Positions 33,631 to 42,717 of a stretch of DNA of 64,000 nt are shown one piece after another; position 1 is the stretch's first letter; the number at the start of each line of letters is the position of its first letter. The notes beneath the pieces were generated by a model. The model was given only the letters and a program-made list of their open reading frames with translations. It ran no database searches and was not told the DNA's origin. Origin of the DNA: Planctomycetota bacterium (GTDB lineage: Bacteria > Planctomycetota > SZUA-567 > H5-PLA8); contig JACQFI010000055.1 of NCBI GenBank assembly GCA_016200135.1, positions 16,372-80,371 on the forward strand. The letters are read 5' to 3'. The position numbers and the translations under genes are program-made.

Positions 33631-36600
33631 TTACCAGCGGAAATGCCGGTAGGGATCGTCCCATTCTTCGGGTTGGTCGAGGTAGAGCCCGTCGAGCCAG
33701 CGCTTTTCGCCCTTGGCGGCATCCACGGGCGTGTGTATCCGCTCGAGAATGGGCGTCGAACCTTGCACGCCCATGTTTGCGAGCAGGCGCGTCACGAGGT
33801 ACGTCGAGCGCCGGAAGGTCCGCTTGATGTTCTGCGGGACCTTGTACTCGAACTGCCACGGCACGAGCTGGCAGAAGACGGCCTCCGCGTTCTCGGCCTT
33901 GGCCAGCACGCCGTCGCCAAGAATCGTGGCGCCGCCGGTCACGAGCGGGAAGTCGCGCGGGTCGCGGTTGTGAACGTCGGCCGGACCAATGCCGGCAAAG
34001 CCGGACTTCAGATCGGGCTCGTCAAAGTAAGCGGCAATGTGCTCCGTGCTCTTGGTGGCGAGCTTGAAGGGCAGGTAGGCGTTGGCCTCGGACTCGTCCA
34101 GGCCCAAGGACAGCAGGTGGCCGCCGCCTTTAAGCCAAGCCGCAATGGCCGCGGACTGGCTCCCCAGCTTCTGGCCGGCGCCGGGGCCCACGATCAGGAC
34201 TTGCTCGGAGTTCAGATTCCCGCCCTCGAAAACGCCGGCGTCGATTCCTGCCGCGGCGAGGTGTTTCTTGCCCGCCGCATCGCCGGCGTAGAGCGCCTTG
34301 CGGACCGGCGCGGCCTTCCAGCCCGCGGCATAGCGGACCAGGTTGCGGACGATCGTGTCCGCCGCGGGATCGCTCTCGGTGCGGCCGGTGACGTCCATCT
34401 GGCAGAAGAGGATCAGCCCCGCGCCGTCGTGGTACTCGAGGAGCGGGCTGTATTGCAGGCTGTAGCCGCAATCCACCAGCGGCAGGAAATCTCCGCGCGC
34501 GGGCTTCTCGATCAGCGCCGAGGCCACGTTGCCGCGGTTGCCGCAGCGGAAGAGCGCCGGCACCGTCATGCCGCACCATTCGGAGCATTTGTTGCCGCTG
34601 AACTTGGCGTTGTTGGTCGTCAGTTTGATGCGCGGAGGCAGGAGCGTGGAGTCGCCGCGCCAGTCGCACAGGCGGGCGGAATCGAGGCCCGCGAGCACCG
34701 GATGATCGGGTACGCGCCTGAACGTGTTGCGCATGCCGTACTCGGCGATGCGGAAGCCGAAACGCTTTTCCAGCACGTCCGCCGTCTGCTCGAACACAAT
34801 TGCCTTCAGGCCCGCGCGCACGCGGTTCACGTCGGGGCCGGGCGCCTCGAGCGTCAGCGCCGCTTTGCCGATGACGAGGACGTCGTAAGCCGCAAGGTCG
34901 TCGCCCGCGGCCACGGCCGTGAACGCGATGCCCGCGGCGGCGAGTCCCTTGGCCGTCTCGCCCTTGGGATCGAAGAGCGCGATCTTCCCGGCCGCCTTCA
35001 CGGGTTCCGGCGCGGGCAGGATGTGGACCGTGAAGGTGTCCTTCTGCGTCTCGCCTGTATTAAACTTCACGCTCGCGGTGAGCGCGTACGCGCCGGGTGC
35101 GGCGCCGTCGGGCAGGTCGAAGTGCAGCAGCACGCGCTCCTGGTCGCCGGTCTTGATCGTCACCTTCTTTGAGCCGGAGAGCGGCGCGGGCAGGGCCAGG
35201 GACCATTCGCAGTCCGCATCCACGGTCTCGCGCGAGTTGTTGATGACGACGAGTTGCTTCTCCGCGGATTCGCCGCCACGGAAGTTGTGGTCCTTGCTCG
35301 TGACTTGAGCCGGCTTGCCCGCGATGTAGGCGAGCAGCGGCATGTTGTTGCGGGCGAGGGACTCCGCAACCTTGGACGGCACCCAATCGGCGCGCTCGTA
35401 AGTGGTGCAGAAGGATTCGTAGCGCGACTCGAGGAAATCCGCGCTGAAGCCGGGCCGTTGGAGATTCTCCCAGTCGACTTTGCACTCCTTGCGCGCGTTC
35501 CGGTCCAGGCCGGCGCGCGTCTTCCAGAACATGGAGAATTCCCACGGCGAGTTCGACGAGAGGCCCAGGGTCCGGAAGGCGCGCCAGTTGTCGGTCATGT
35601 AGAGGGCCATGACCGGGAACTGCTCGTCCTGTTCCTTGCAGCCGATCTGGGCCGGATAATCCCAGCGGTGCCAGCCCATGACGCGGTTGACCGCCTTGAC
35701 CTCGCTCTTCTTGAACGTTTTCTCTTCCGCTCCCACTTTTAGAGTGATGCTCTTCTCGTCTTCCTTCACCAGGAGCCCGGAGACCTTCTGGTGATCCTTC
35801 TCCAACTCGATCTCGGTCACCTTGTCGATGACCGGCTGGAGTTTCTTCCGTTCCCAGCGGAGGTTGGCCTTCTCCATCTCCGTGATCTTGAATGCGGGGT
35901 CCCCCAGGAACTGCGCGTTCCATTCGGCCTTGCTGTCCTCCCAAGGCACCACGGCGCTCCCGAAGACGCGCACCCATTTCCCGTTCTCGTCTCTGTTCCA
36001 CCCGCGGTACATGGTGAAGTCCCAGCCGAACGGCGCGCCGTACTCGCAGGTGAAGGCCGGCATGGTTCCGTTCTTCGACCAGGGTTCGAACCAGTCGGAG
36101 AGTTCCTGGATGGGGACGAAGTTGGGATAGAAGTTGCAGGTCCACATGCTGCCCAGGCTGCCGCCCGAATGATGGTACACGATGCGCGACGGGTCGAAGC
36201 CCTTCACGATGGCTTCGGCTTTCAGCGAGCTGCGGACGTTGTTCATGCTCCAGGAACCGCGAACCTCCTCGCTTACCGGCACGCCGATGTAGTCCGGATT
36301 CATGTCGTCGGCATAGCCGCACGCGTTGTGGTTCATGGAGTAGAAGACGACCGCGGGATGGTTTTCGGCCATGCGGACGTAGTATTCGGCGTCGCGCGCG
36401 TAACCGTTCGTTTTCTCGGCGTCGGGTGTTTTCCAGTCGTAGTTGCCGCAATGGGGCATGGAGAACCCGACGAGCATGCCCACGTCGTCCGCCGCGCGGA
36501 GGAGCTCCGTGAAGCCCAGATGGGAGCCCGGCACGCAGCCGTAGTTGTGCGTGTAGACGAAATTGATGCCGACGCTCTTCATCCGCAACAGGGTCTCTTT

Positions 36601-37734
36601 GGCGCCCTCGTAGCTTGCGGCCGCTGCGCCGATCTGCGCATTGTCGATCGGCACGCAAGAGAGATAGATACGGCTCCCGTTGAGGTAGAAGTCGCGTCCG
36701 TCGATGTAGAATTCGCGGTAGCCGAAGCGCGCGGGTATCGCGGCGTCCACCTCGTGCCCGGCGGCATCCAATAAGGAGAGCTGCAAGTCGTACTGGTTCT
36801 GAGGTGTGTGGATGTCCCAGTGTTTCTCGGCCTTCCACTTGCCGGTGAACGTAATGCGTCCATCCTTCAGCTCCGAGCCTTTAAACGGCTTGCCGGCGAT
36901 CTCGCCCACGGCACGGCCGTTCTCGGTGATCTTGGCGCGCAGCGTGTACGCTTCGTCCGCCTTCAGCGCCCCCAGCGCGGCGTCCACCGTCACTTCTTCC
37001 TTGCGCACGGAAGTCTCGATCTTCACAGCGGCGATGCGCGCGCCTTTGGGCTCGCGGATCAGGAACACGTCGCCGCAGATGCCGCGGTAGGCGAGCACAA
37101 CCTTCTTGTTCGCCGGCGGCGGTTTCACTTCCTTGGGCGCCGCGGAGTCTCCGAAATTGAGCCGGACATCCTTCAGTTGCATGGCGTTGACCAGGATGGC
37201 GAGTTCGTGCTTGCCGGGCGTCAGGTGCTCGGTCAGATCGGCTTCGCCGCCGGGGAAGATCACTTGTGCCGCCGCCTTGCCGTCCACGTAAACGGTCGCG
37301 ACCGAATTCAGGTACTCGATGCGCAGCGCGATCCGCTGGCCGTTCCAGTCCGCGGGAATCGTCACGTCCCGTTCGTACCACGCCGAGACGGTGGAACTGG
37401 GTTTCTCTTTCCAGGCGGGATTCGCAAAGACGGTCTGGGAATCCTTCTGCATGTAGTCGCCGACGCCGGGCCACGAGCCGGGCACCTTGAAGTAGCCCCA
37501 GCCTTCGGCGGGCGGCTTGTCCTGGCCTTCCTCATGCGGCTGCCAGCGCCACAGGCCGTTGATGCAGACGCGCTCGCGCGTGCCGCTCTTCTCGTGTTGC
37601 GCTTTTTCCATCTCCCAGACGGCCTTCACGCCGCTGGGGAGCGGCGCGTCCGCCTGCGCCTGCACCCGCGATCCGCCCCCCCAAGCCAGCCATCCCAGCA
37701 TCAAAGCAACGAGGCAGAGTCGTGCGGTGATCAT
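33631..37734 (-). CDS. Very large secreted GH2-like glycosidase with atypical acid/base site
   Basis: The 1367-residue protein has a signal peptide from ATG 37734 (GGAGG upstream). The order is a GH2 sugar-binding jelly roll (about 40-190), an Ig-like domain, and a TIM barrel (about 320-600) with FYLNGSRIYLSC and the nucleophile-type E564 in PAFTCEYGAPF. Where GH2 enzymes have an NE acid/base pair, this protein has N468-H469-N470 (FYSMNHNACG). Residues about 638-682 are a small beta insert (VSGLLVKEDEKSITLKVG..TFKKSEVKAVNRV) of a kind seen in planctomycete secreted proteins. The C-terminal third is beta-sandwich plus a GATase-like fold. Substrate is unknown; it may be a lytic or binding-only GH2 relative. 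Confidence 0.78.
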   Translation of the reverse strand: MITARLCLVALMLGWLAWGGGSRVQAQADAPLPSGVKAVWEMEKAQHEKSGTRERVCINGLWRWQPHEEGQDKPPAEGWGYFKVPGSWPGVGDYMQKDSQTVFANPAWKEKPSSTVSAWYERDVTIPADWNGQRIALRIEYLNSVATVYVDGKAAAQVIFPGGEADLTEHLTPGKHELAILVNAMQLKDVRLNFGDSAAPKEVKPPPANKKVVLAYRGICGDVFLIREPKGARIAAVKIETSVRKEEVTVDAALGALKADEAYTLRAKITENGRAVGEIAGKPFKGSELKDGRITFTGKWKAEKHWDIHTPQNQYDLQLSLLDAAGHEVDAAIPARFGYREFYIDGRDFYLNGSRIYLSCVPIDNAQIGAAAASYEGAKETLLRMKSVGINFVYTHNYGCVPGSHLGFTELLRAADDVGMLVGFSMPHCGNYDWKTPDAEKTNGYARDAEYYVRMAENHPAVVFYSMNHNACGYADDMNPDYIGVPVSEEVRGSWSMNNVRSSLKAEAIVKGFDPSRIVYHHSGGSLGSMWTCNFYPNFVPIQELSDWFEPWSKNGTMPAFTCEYGAPFGWDFTMYRGWNRDENGKWVRVFGSAVVPWEDSKAEWNAQFLGDPAFKITEMEKANLRWERKKLQPVIDKVTEIELEKDHQKVSGLLVKEDEKSITLKVGAEEKTFKKSEVKAVNRVMGWHRWDYPAQIGCKEQDEQFPVMALYMTDNWRAFRTLGLSSNSPWEFSMFWKTRAGLDRNARKECKVDWENLQRPGFSADFLESRYESFCTTYERADWVPSKVAESLARNNMPLLAYIAGKPAQVTSKDHNFRGGESAEKQLVVINNSRETVDADCEWSLALPAPLSGSKKVTIKTGDQERVLLHFDLPDGAAPGAYALTASVKFNTGETQKDTFTVHILPAPEPVKAAGKIALFDPKGETAKGLAAAGIAFTAVAAGDDLAAYDVLVIGKAALTLEAPGPDVNRVRAGLKAIVFEQTADVLEKRFGFRIAEYGMRNTFRRVPDHPVLAGLDSARLCDWRGDSTLLPPRIKLTTNNAKFSGNKCSEWCGMTVPALFRCGNRGNVASALIEKPARGDFLPLVDCGYSLQYSPLLEYHDGAGLILFCQMDVTGRTESDPAADTIVRNLVRYAAGWKAAPVRKALYAGDAAGKKHLAAAGIDAGVFEGGNLNSEQVLIVGPGAGQKLGSQSAAIAAWLKGGGHLLSLGLDESEANAYLPFKLATKSTEHIAAYFDEPDLKSGFAGIGPADVHNRDPRDFPLVTGGATILGDGVLAKAENAEAVFCQLVPWQFEYKVPQNIKRTFRRSTYLVTRLLANMGVQGSTPILERIHTPVDAAKGEKRWLDGLYLDQPEEWDDPYRHFRW

Positions 37735-38123
37735 GGCGCTCCTCCGGGTGCTTCTTCCCACTGCATTTTTCGCGGAAGGCCTTACCGCGCTTCCTGTTCT
37801 TGGCTACCCTGGCGCGTTGCCGCATTTCTTTTGAATACAATGTGCATTGGTGACCTTTATTATGATAACGAAAGATAAGACTGTAAGTATGCCTGAACCG
37901 TTACTATGCAGCATTGTAGTAGAGAGAAGCGTGTGGCCAAGAAGTACCTCCAAGATCGTTTGTGAAATGGAGATGCTCTGTTGAAATCCCCTCCTTATGT
38001 AAGGAGGGGTAGGGGAGGTTTAAGATGCGGCGGCGGTACCCCCCCTGTGTCCCCCCTTACATAAGGGGGGAATTTCCTTGCGAACTCGGCGGTTTTCAAC
38101 AGGGCAAATAGGGATCGCGATCC
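37735..38123. other. Divergent gap with AT-rich promoter region and mobile repeat
   Basis: This 389-bp gap separates the GH2-like gene from the Gfo/Idh gene. Bases 37790-37970 are AT-rich and hold a near-palindrome CAATGTGCATTG (37838-37849) and AT-rich candidate -10 boxes on the minus strand. The rest (37975-38105) is the 131-bp repeat annotated separately. No gene is present. Confidence 0.5.
37975..38105. repeat. 131-bp palindromic intergenic element, copy 1
   Basis: The ends CTGTTGAAA and TTTTCAACAG form terminal inverted repeats. Inside are two near-perfect palindromes: CCCCTCCTTA (2-base loop) TAAGGAGGGG at 37988-38009, and CCCCCCTTA (2-base loop) TAAGGGGGG at 38051-38070. A second copy of exactly the same length is at 53783-53913. 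There is no ORF. Size and shape resemble a MITE or REP-like element moved by a transposase elsewhere. Target-site duplication is not evident. Confidence 0.8.
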
Positions 38124-39101
38124 ATGCTCAAGCGTTTGGGTATCGTGGGTCTGGGCGGCTGGGCCAGCAGCATGCATCTGCCGGTCTGCCGGAAACTCTT
38201 CGAGGAAAAGCGTGCGGTCTATTGCGGCCTCTGCGACCGCGATGAAGCCAAGGCGCGCAAGGCCGCCGAGCTTCTGGACGGCAGACCCTACGCCGACCTC
38301 TCCGCGATGGTGAAGGCCGAACGGCCGGACGGTTTGATCCTCCTCGTCAAGCCGGACGCCACGCCGGTCCTCATCGAGAGCGCCATCGAGTTCCGGCTGC
38401 CGTTCCTCACCGAGAAGCCGCCGGCGCCGTCGGTCCAGATCCACGGGGACCTGCTGGAGAAGACGCGCGAGTTGCCGCACGTGATCGCCTACAACCGGCG
38501 CTTCACGCCGTTCGCGGCAAAAGCCCGGGAATGGATGGCGGGGCAGCCGTTGCAGTCGGTGGAGGCCGTCTTCAGCCGCCATCGCCGGCGGGAGCCCGAT
38601 TTTACGGGCACGGCCGTCCACGGCATCGATACCGTCCTCTTCCTCGCGGGCGGGCGCCTCGAAGCGGCGCGCCTCGAGACCGTTCAAGCGGGCGCCGTGC
38701 GCAATTACTTCATGACGGCGTGGACCCGCGAGCACTGCCGCATCGCGCTCTCGGTGACCCCGGACGCGGCCTCCACGGAAGAAGAGTACTCTGTCCGGAG
38801 CGCCGCGCGCTTGGCGCGGATCGTTCACCCGCAACAAGCGCCGAACCTCGGCGGCGTCCGCCTGTTCGAAGAGAACCGGATGCACAGCGACCTGGGGCCG
38901 GGCGACTGCGGGTGGACCGAGCGCGACCTGCCCGAGTTGAGCGGCATCCGCGACGAGCACTTGAACTTCATCGGCCTGCTGGAAGGCAAGGAACCGTCGC
39001 GTGCGACGTTTCAGGACACGTTGAATACCCAGATCGTTCGCGAAGCCTTCGGCAAGATGCTCACCGGCGCAGCGCGGCAGACGCGCGAGATCTCCTTCTG
39101 A
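38124..39101 (+). CDS. Gfo/Idh/MocA family NAD(P)-dependent oxidoreductase
   Basis: The 325-residue protein has an N-terminal Rossmann fold with RLGIVGLGGWASSMHLPVC and the family FLTEKPPAPS (the EKP motif carrying the catalytic lysine). The C-terminal alpha/beta substrate domain opens with VIAYNRRFTPFAAKAREWM. Members oxidise sugars, inositols or their derivatives and fit a glycan-degrading locus. No signal sequence is seen, so it is cytoplasmic. The start is the ATG at 38124, 18 bases after the 131-bp repeat. No strong ribosome-binding site is seen. Confidence 0.88.
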   Translation: MLKRLGIVGLGGWASSMHLPVCRKLFEEKRAVYCGLCDRDEAKARKAAELLDGRPYADLSAMVKAERPDGLILLVKPDATPVLIESAIEFRLPFLTEKPPAPSVQIHGDLLEKTRELPHVIAYNRRFTPFAAKAREWMAGQPLQSVEAVFSRHRRREPDFTGTAVHGIDTVLFLAGGRLEAARLETVQAGAVRNYFMTAWTREHCRIALSVTPDAASTEEEYSVRSAARLARIVHPQQAPNLGGVRLFEENRMHSDLGPGDCGWTERDLPELSGIRDEHLNFIGLLEGKEPSRATFQDTLNTQIVREAFGKMLTGAARQTREISF

Positions 39102-39135
39102 GACGTCGCGCGCAGCGTAAAATTTGGCCGAGCCG

Positions 39136-40137
39136 TTACCAGGCGCAGTGTCCGTCGGGATAGGTGGAAAGGCTCGCGGACCTCTCGAGCGCAGGGTGGT
39201 GGCTTGCGCCATTGCGCCCCGCACGGACCTCCAGGCGCGCAGAATGCTTCTTGCGCGCGCTGCCAATGCCCAGCGCGAACGCAATGTTCGCGCGCTCCGA
39301 GAATTCGAATCCCAACTCCTTCGCGCTGCCGGTAAGGATCGGCGTGACGCCCGGGCCGTGCCCCGCGACCGTGCTGCAGCAATGCACGACGATCCCCACG
39401 ATCACGTGTCCTTGCCGGTAGTAACGCCCGAAGCGCGCATCGGCGTCGGTGATCGCGACCAGATCGCCGAGCCGCAGCTTATCGAGATGGTATTCGGCCA
39501 CGGTCTGCGGATCGAAGAGCTGGATATCGTAGTCGCCGGAGTAACTGTGCTGCGAGCCTAAGCCTGCGCCCATGGCCGCGGCCGGGATCGCCAGGTGCAC
39601 GGGCAACACCAGCCGCTTCTTCTCGCGCCGCAGATTCAGGCGGTCGAGGATGCGCGGATCGACATTCATGGCCTTGATCTCGGGAAAGCCGGGGAACTCG
39701 AGGCCCAGCCCGTACGCGCGCACGAGGATCCGGTCGCCCGGCACGAGCTGCTCCAGCGTGGCGTCGTCGAAGTCGATCATCACGTGCTCCATCGACGAAC
39801 CGCCGCCGCCGTGCTTGCCCGTGACGGTGCCCTCGCCGCCCTTCGCGTCGCCGCTGATCACGATCGCCTTGTTGCCGATCTGGCACAGCACGCCGAACCC
39901 CGCGGCGGTGCCGTCGAACTGCTTCGCGAAATTCTGGCAGGAGACGCCGGGCTCAACGTGGTCGGCCTTCCAGTGGACTGCGGACATGCCGACTTTCACG
40001 TTATAGGTGACGCCGCCAATTCCCGGTAAAAAGCGCACTTGGCCGTCGGCGCCGACGCGATATCCCCAGATCGGCGGGTGGCTGACCTCGCCGACGACCG
40101 ACAGTTCCACCAACTGTTCCTGATTGTTCTCGATCAT
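39136..40137 (-). CDS. DUF4438 family protein
   Basis: The 333-residue protein matches, by recall, the Thermotoga DUF4438 type: LVELSVVGEVSHPPIWGYRVGADGQVRFLPGIGGVTYNVKVG, DHVEPGVS, then AIVISGDAKGGEGTVTGKHGGGGSSMEHVMIDFDDATLEQLVPGDRILVRAYGLGLEF. The function is unknown. Conserved Gly, His and Asp residues suggest an enzyme or metal-binding fold. The C-terminal 40 residues (SARKKHSARLEVRAG...) are basic and family-atypical. GAGGG lies 9 bases before the ATG. It is divergent from the AraC regulator, which may control it. Confidence 0.8.
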   Translation of the reverse strand: MIENNQEQLVELSVVGEVSHPPIWGYRVGADGQVRFLPGIGGVTYNVKVGMSAVHWKADHVEPGVSCQNFAKQFDGTAAGFGVLCQIGNKAIVISGDAKGGEGTVTGKHGGGGSSMEHVMIDFDDATLEQLVPGDRILVRAYGLGLEFPGFPEIKAMNVDPRILDRLNLRREKKRLVLPVHLAIPAAAMGAGLGSQHSYSGDYDIQLFDPQTVAEYHLDKLRLGDLVAITDADARFGRYYRQGHVIVGIVVHCCSTVAGHGPGVTPILTGSAKELGFEFSERANIAFALGIGSARKKHSARLEVRAGRNGASHHPALERSASLSTYPDGHCAW

Positions 40138-40400
40138 CGCAGCGCCCTCGCGTGTCCTCTGGATTGGCCATCCATTCTCTAAGGGATACGCCGCGGAGAG
40201 GTTGCGTATTTTCGCTTATCAAAGTGCGTTGTTGCGCCGGATACGGAATCCTTGCCCGCGCCGTCGAGTTCCCGGTAAAATCGTGGCTCGTACCGCTGGA
40301 AGGGAGGGGCTCGCGATGGAATTCCAGCGCCGCAAAATCCTGGTATATTTAGTCACTCGCTGTTTGAGCGGCGAAAAGCTCCGAACCCGAGGTTCCACGC
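40138..40400. other. Divergent DUF4438/araC-type intergenic region
   Basis: This 263-bp gap serves both genes. An extended -10 promoter for the AraC-type gene is at 40341-40349. A promoter for the minus-strand gene could not be picked. No repeat element is visible. Confidence 0.45.
40341..40349 (+). promoter_or_regulatory. Extended -10 promoter of the AraC-type gene
   Basis: TGGTATATT gives the TGn element and a 5-of-6 match to TATAAT (TATATT at 40344-40349), about 52 bases before the ATG at 40401. No convincing -35 is present. Confidence 0.5.
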
Positions 40401-41345
40401 ATGGATCAACAGCTCATCTCGGTGCTCTCGAATACCATCCTGCCCATGGCGGAGGAACTCACGCTGGACCGCCTGATTCTTCCCGGCGCGGCGGGCAAGA
40501 AGCCGTTCGGGAATTATCCGCCGAGCCCCGATCTTTCCGCCGCCGAGCGCGGCGAGGACCTCCAGGCGAAGAACCCCATTGCGTATATGGCCCATCCGCG
40601 CAGCGTCGAATGGGTCTTCGGGTTCTCCGGAAAAGCCGAACTCGCGATGGACGGCAAGCGTTACGAGCTCTCCAAAGGCTGCATGGGACTCATTCCGCCG
40701 AAGGCGTCGCACCTGGAGCGCATCTACCATCGCGACCAGGGCTACCACCTGATCTGGATCCTGGCCTACCTCGAAAGGAATCGCGTCACCATCCACTCGA
40801 GTTCCTACAGCGGCGGCAATCTCTTCCAACTCGTCTCGGGCGCGTCGATCGAGAAGTGCACGAATGTATGCAACCTCTTCGCGCAATCGGCCGAGGAGTT
40901 CCAGCGGCGCGAGTTTGGCTGGGAGAACATGCTGCGCTCCACGGCGGTCGAAGTGCTGATCCGCATCGTCCGCCATATTAAGGAACACGGCCTGGGACAA
41001 GAGGCACGGACGTACCAGGCGAGCGTAATCGACTTCGCCAAGTCGTACATCAACGGGCATTACGCGGAGCCGCTCACCCTGGAAGACGTCGCCCACCAGG
41101 TCTTCTTAAGCCCCAACTATTTCACGTCGCTCTTTACCGCGAAGGCCGGCTTGACGGTCTTCGATTACATCCGCGACGTGCGCCTCACCGAGGCCGGGCG
41201 CCTGATGTCCCAATCGGATCTGAACGTGCGGGAGATCGCCAAGGAAGTGGGCTTCGGGAACCGCTCGCACTTCGCGCGCAGCTTCAAGAAACACTTCGGC
41301 TGCACCCCGCGCGAGTACAAGCGCCGGGCGGTCGCAAAAGTCTAG
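40401..41345 (+). CDS. AraC-family transcriptional regulator
   Basis: The 314-residue protein has an N-terminal cupin-like ligand domain (about 40-150, including GLIPPKASHLERIYHRDQGYHLIWI) and a C-terminal double helix-turn-helix (about 210-310). The latter reads LEDVAHQVFLSPNYFTSLFTAKAGLTVFDYIRDVRL and NVREIAKEVGFGNRSHFARSFKKHFGCTPREYKRR. This layout is typical of sugar-responsive AraC regulators. It is divergent from the DUF4438 gene and followed by a convergent aminotransferase gene. Target genes are unknown. Confidence 0.93.
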   Translation: MDQQLISVLSNTILPMAEELTLDRLILPGAAGKKPFGNYPPSPDLSAAERGEDLQAKNPIAYMAHPRSVEWVFGFSGKAELAMDGKRYELSKGCMGLIPPKASHLERIYHRDQGYHLIWILAYLERNRVTIHSSSYSGGNLFQLVSGASIEKCTNVCNLFAQSAEEFQRREFGWENMLRSTAVEVLIRIVRHIKEHGLGQEARTYQASVIDFAKSYINGHYAEPLTLEDVAHQVFLSPNYFTSLFTAKAGLTVFDYIRDVRLTEAGRLMSQSDLNVREIAKEVGFGNRSHFARSFKKHFGCTPREYKRRAVAKV

Positions 41346-41368
41346 GCGTTTCTGCCTGAATCGATTCT

Positions 41369-42661
41369 CTACAGCGTGCCCACCGCGCTGCGCATCCGTT
41401 CGAGCGCCTCGTCGATATCCGCCTTCTGATGGCTGAAGGAGACGTACGGGCACACGTAGAACGAGACGCCGTGCGCGTACGAAGCGCGGAAGAGCTTTTC
41501 CTCGAAGCCCTGCGGCGCGCCCTCGAAGACGAACGTCGGGCACGGCCAGAAGCCTTCGACCCGCGCCGGCACGCCGCGTTCCTTGAAGATTCCGTTCAGG
41601 CCGCACCACATGCGCTCGCCCATCTTCCAGAGGTGCCCGATCACGTCGCGCTTGCGGTAGGTCGCAAGCGCGGCCGATGCGGAGGCCAGCGAGAGCATCT
41701 CGCCGCCGTACGTGGAACTGACGATGGCCTCCTTGCACGTCTGCATCACATCGCGCCGCCCGGCGTACACCGAGAGCGGCATGCCGTTGGCGATGCCCTT
41801 GGCGAAGACCGCGAGGTCCGGCTTGACCTTGAAGTATTCCTGCACGCCGCCGATGGCGACGCGGAAACCGGTGACGATCTCGTCGAAGATCAGCAGCGCG
41901 CCGTGCTCGTCGGCCAGCGTGCGCAGGGCCGGATAGAACTCCGCGCCCTCGGCCATGCGGCGGTAGTCGGCCGCGACCACTACCGCGGCGATCTGCCCGC
42001 GGTGCTTCTCAAAGAGTTCGCGCATGTGCGGTATGTCGTTCCAGCGCCCGGAATGATGGAGCGCGCTCAAGGCTTTGGGCACGCCGGCCGGCGCGGCCTC
42101 GGACTTCTGGCCCGGCAGGATGCGCGCGCCCATGGCCAGTCCGCTCAGCCAGCCGTTGTAGCCGACCTGGATGATGTGCTCGCGCCCGGTGAAATGCCGC
42201 GCCATCTTGATGCACGCCGCGATCGCCTCGCCGCCGGTTTTAAGGAAGCGCGCCTGTTCCGCGCAGGGCAGGAGCTCCTGCAACTGTTCGGCGACCTCGC
42301 ACTCGAGCGGGTGGGGGTGGCCGAAGTTGATGCCGCACTTCAACTGCTCGCGGATGGCGCGGTCCGTCGCGGGGAAGCGGTAACCCAGCGTCACCGGCCC
42401 CATCGCGCTGCGGAAGTCCACGTACTCGCGCCCGTCCGCGTCCCAGACGCGGCAGCCCTTGGCGCGCACGATCACGCCGGGCTCCTCGGGCAGGTACTTG
42501 GGCGCTTTCGAGCACGTGCTGCTCCCGAAGGGCATGGCCGCCTCGAAGCGCCGCGCCCAGGCCTCGGCCTTGGTGCCCGAGGCGGAACTCCTCTTCGCCG
42601 CCGCAGCCTCGGTGCGTGCGCGCTTCGCGGGCGGGGCCTTCTCGATCACGGCGTTGGACAT
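41369..42661 (-). CDS. Class-III PLP aminotransferase/aminomutase (GSA-aminomutase-like)
   Basis: The 430-residue protein has the class-III fold with LIFDEIVTGFRVAIGGVQEYFKVKPDL and the PLP lysine K288 in FAKGIANGMPLSV. DGREYVDFRSAMGPVTLGY and RFLKTGGEAIAACIKMARHFTGREHIIQ resemble glutamate-1-semialdehyde aminomutase and related sugar aminotransferases. The order is compatible with either, and GSA function is not asserted. The first 30 residues are an Ala/Lys-rich tail. GGAG precedes the ATG. It lies 56 bases after the transglutaminase-type gene on the same strand. Confidence 0.85.
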   Translation of the reverse strand: MSNAVIEKAPPAKRARTEAAAAKRSSASGTKAEAWARRFEAAMPFGSSTCSKAPKYLPEEPGVIVRAKGCRVWDADGREYVDFRSAMGPVTLGYRFPATDRAIREQLKCGINFGHPHPLECEVAEQLQELLPCAEQARFLKTGGEAIAACIKMARHFTGREHIIQVGYNGWLSGLAMGARILPGQKSEAAPAGVPKALSALHHSGRWNDIPHMRELFEKHRGQIAAVVVAADYRRMAEGAEFYPALRTLADEHGALLIFDEIVTGFRVAIGGVQEYFKVKPDLAVFAKGIANGMPLSVYAGRRDVMQTCKEAIVSSTYGGEMLSLASASAALATYRKRDVIGHLWKMGERMWCGLNGIFKERGVPARVEGFWPCPTFVFEGAPQGFEEKLFRASYAHGVSFYVCPYVSFSHQKADIDEALERMRSAVGTL

Positions 42662-42717
42662 AGCGGTTTCTCCATGCGCGGTGGATGGGTTCTCGGGCGT
42701 GCTTCTGTTGCGTGGCC

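Noticed and set aside
41369..42661. Calling the class-III PLP enzyme hemL
   Set aside because: Motifs fit the class-III fold but no other haem genes are nearby, and related sugar aminotransferases share these motifs.
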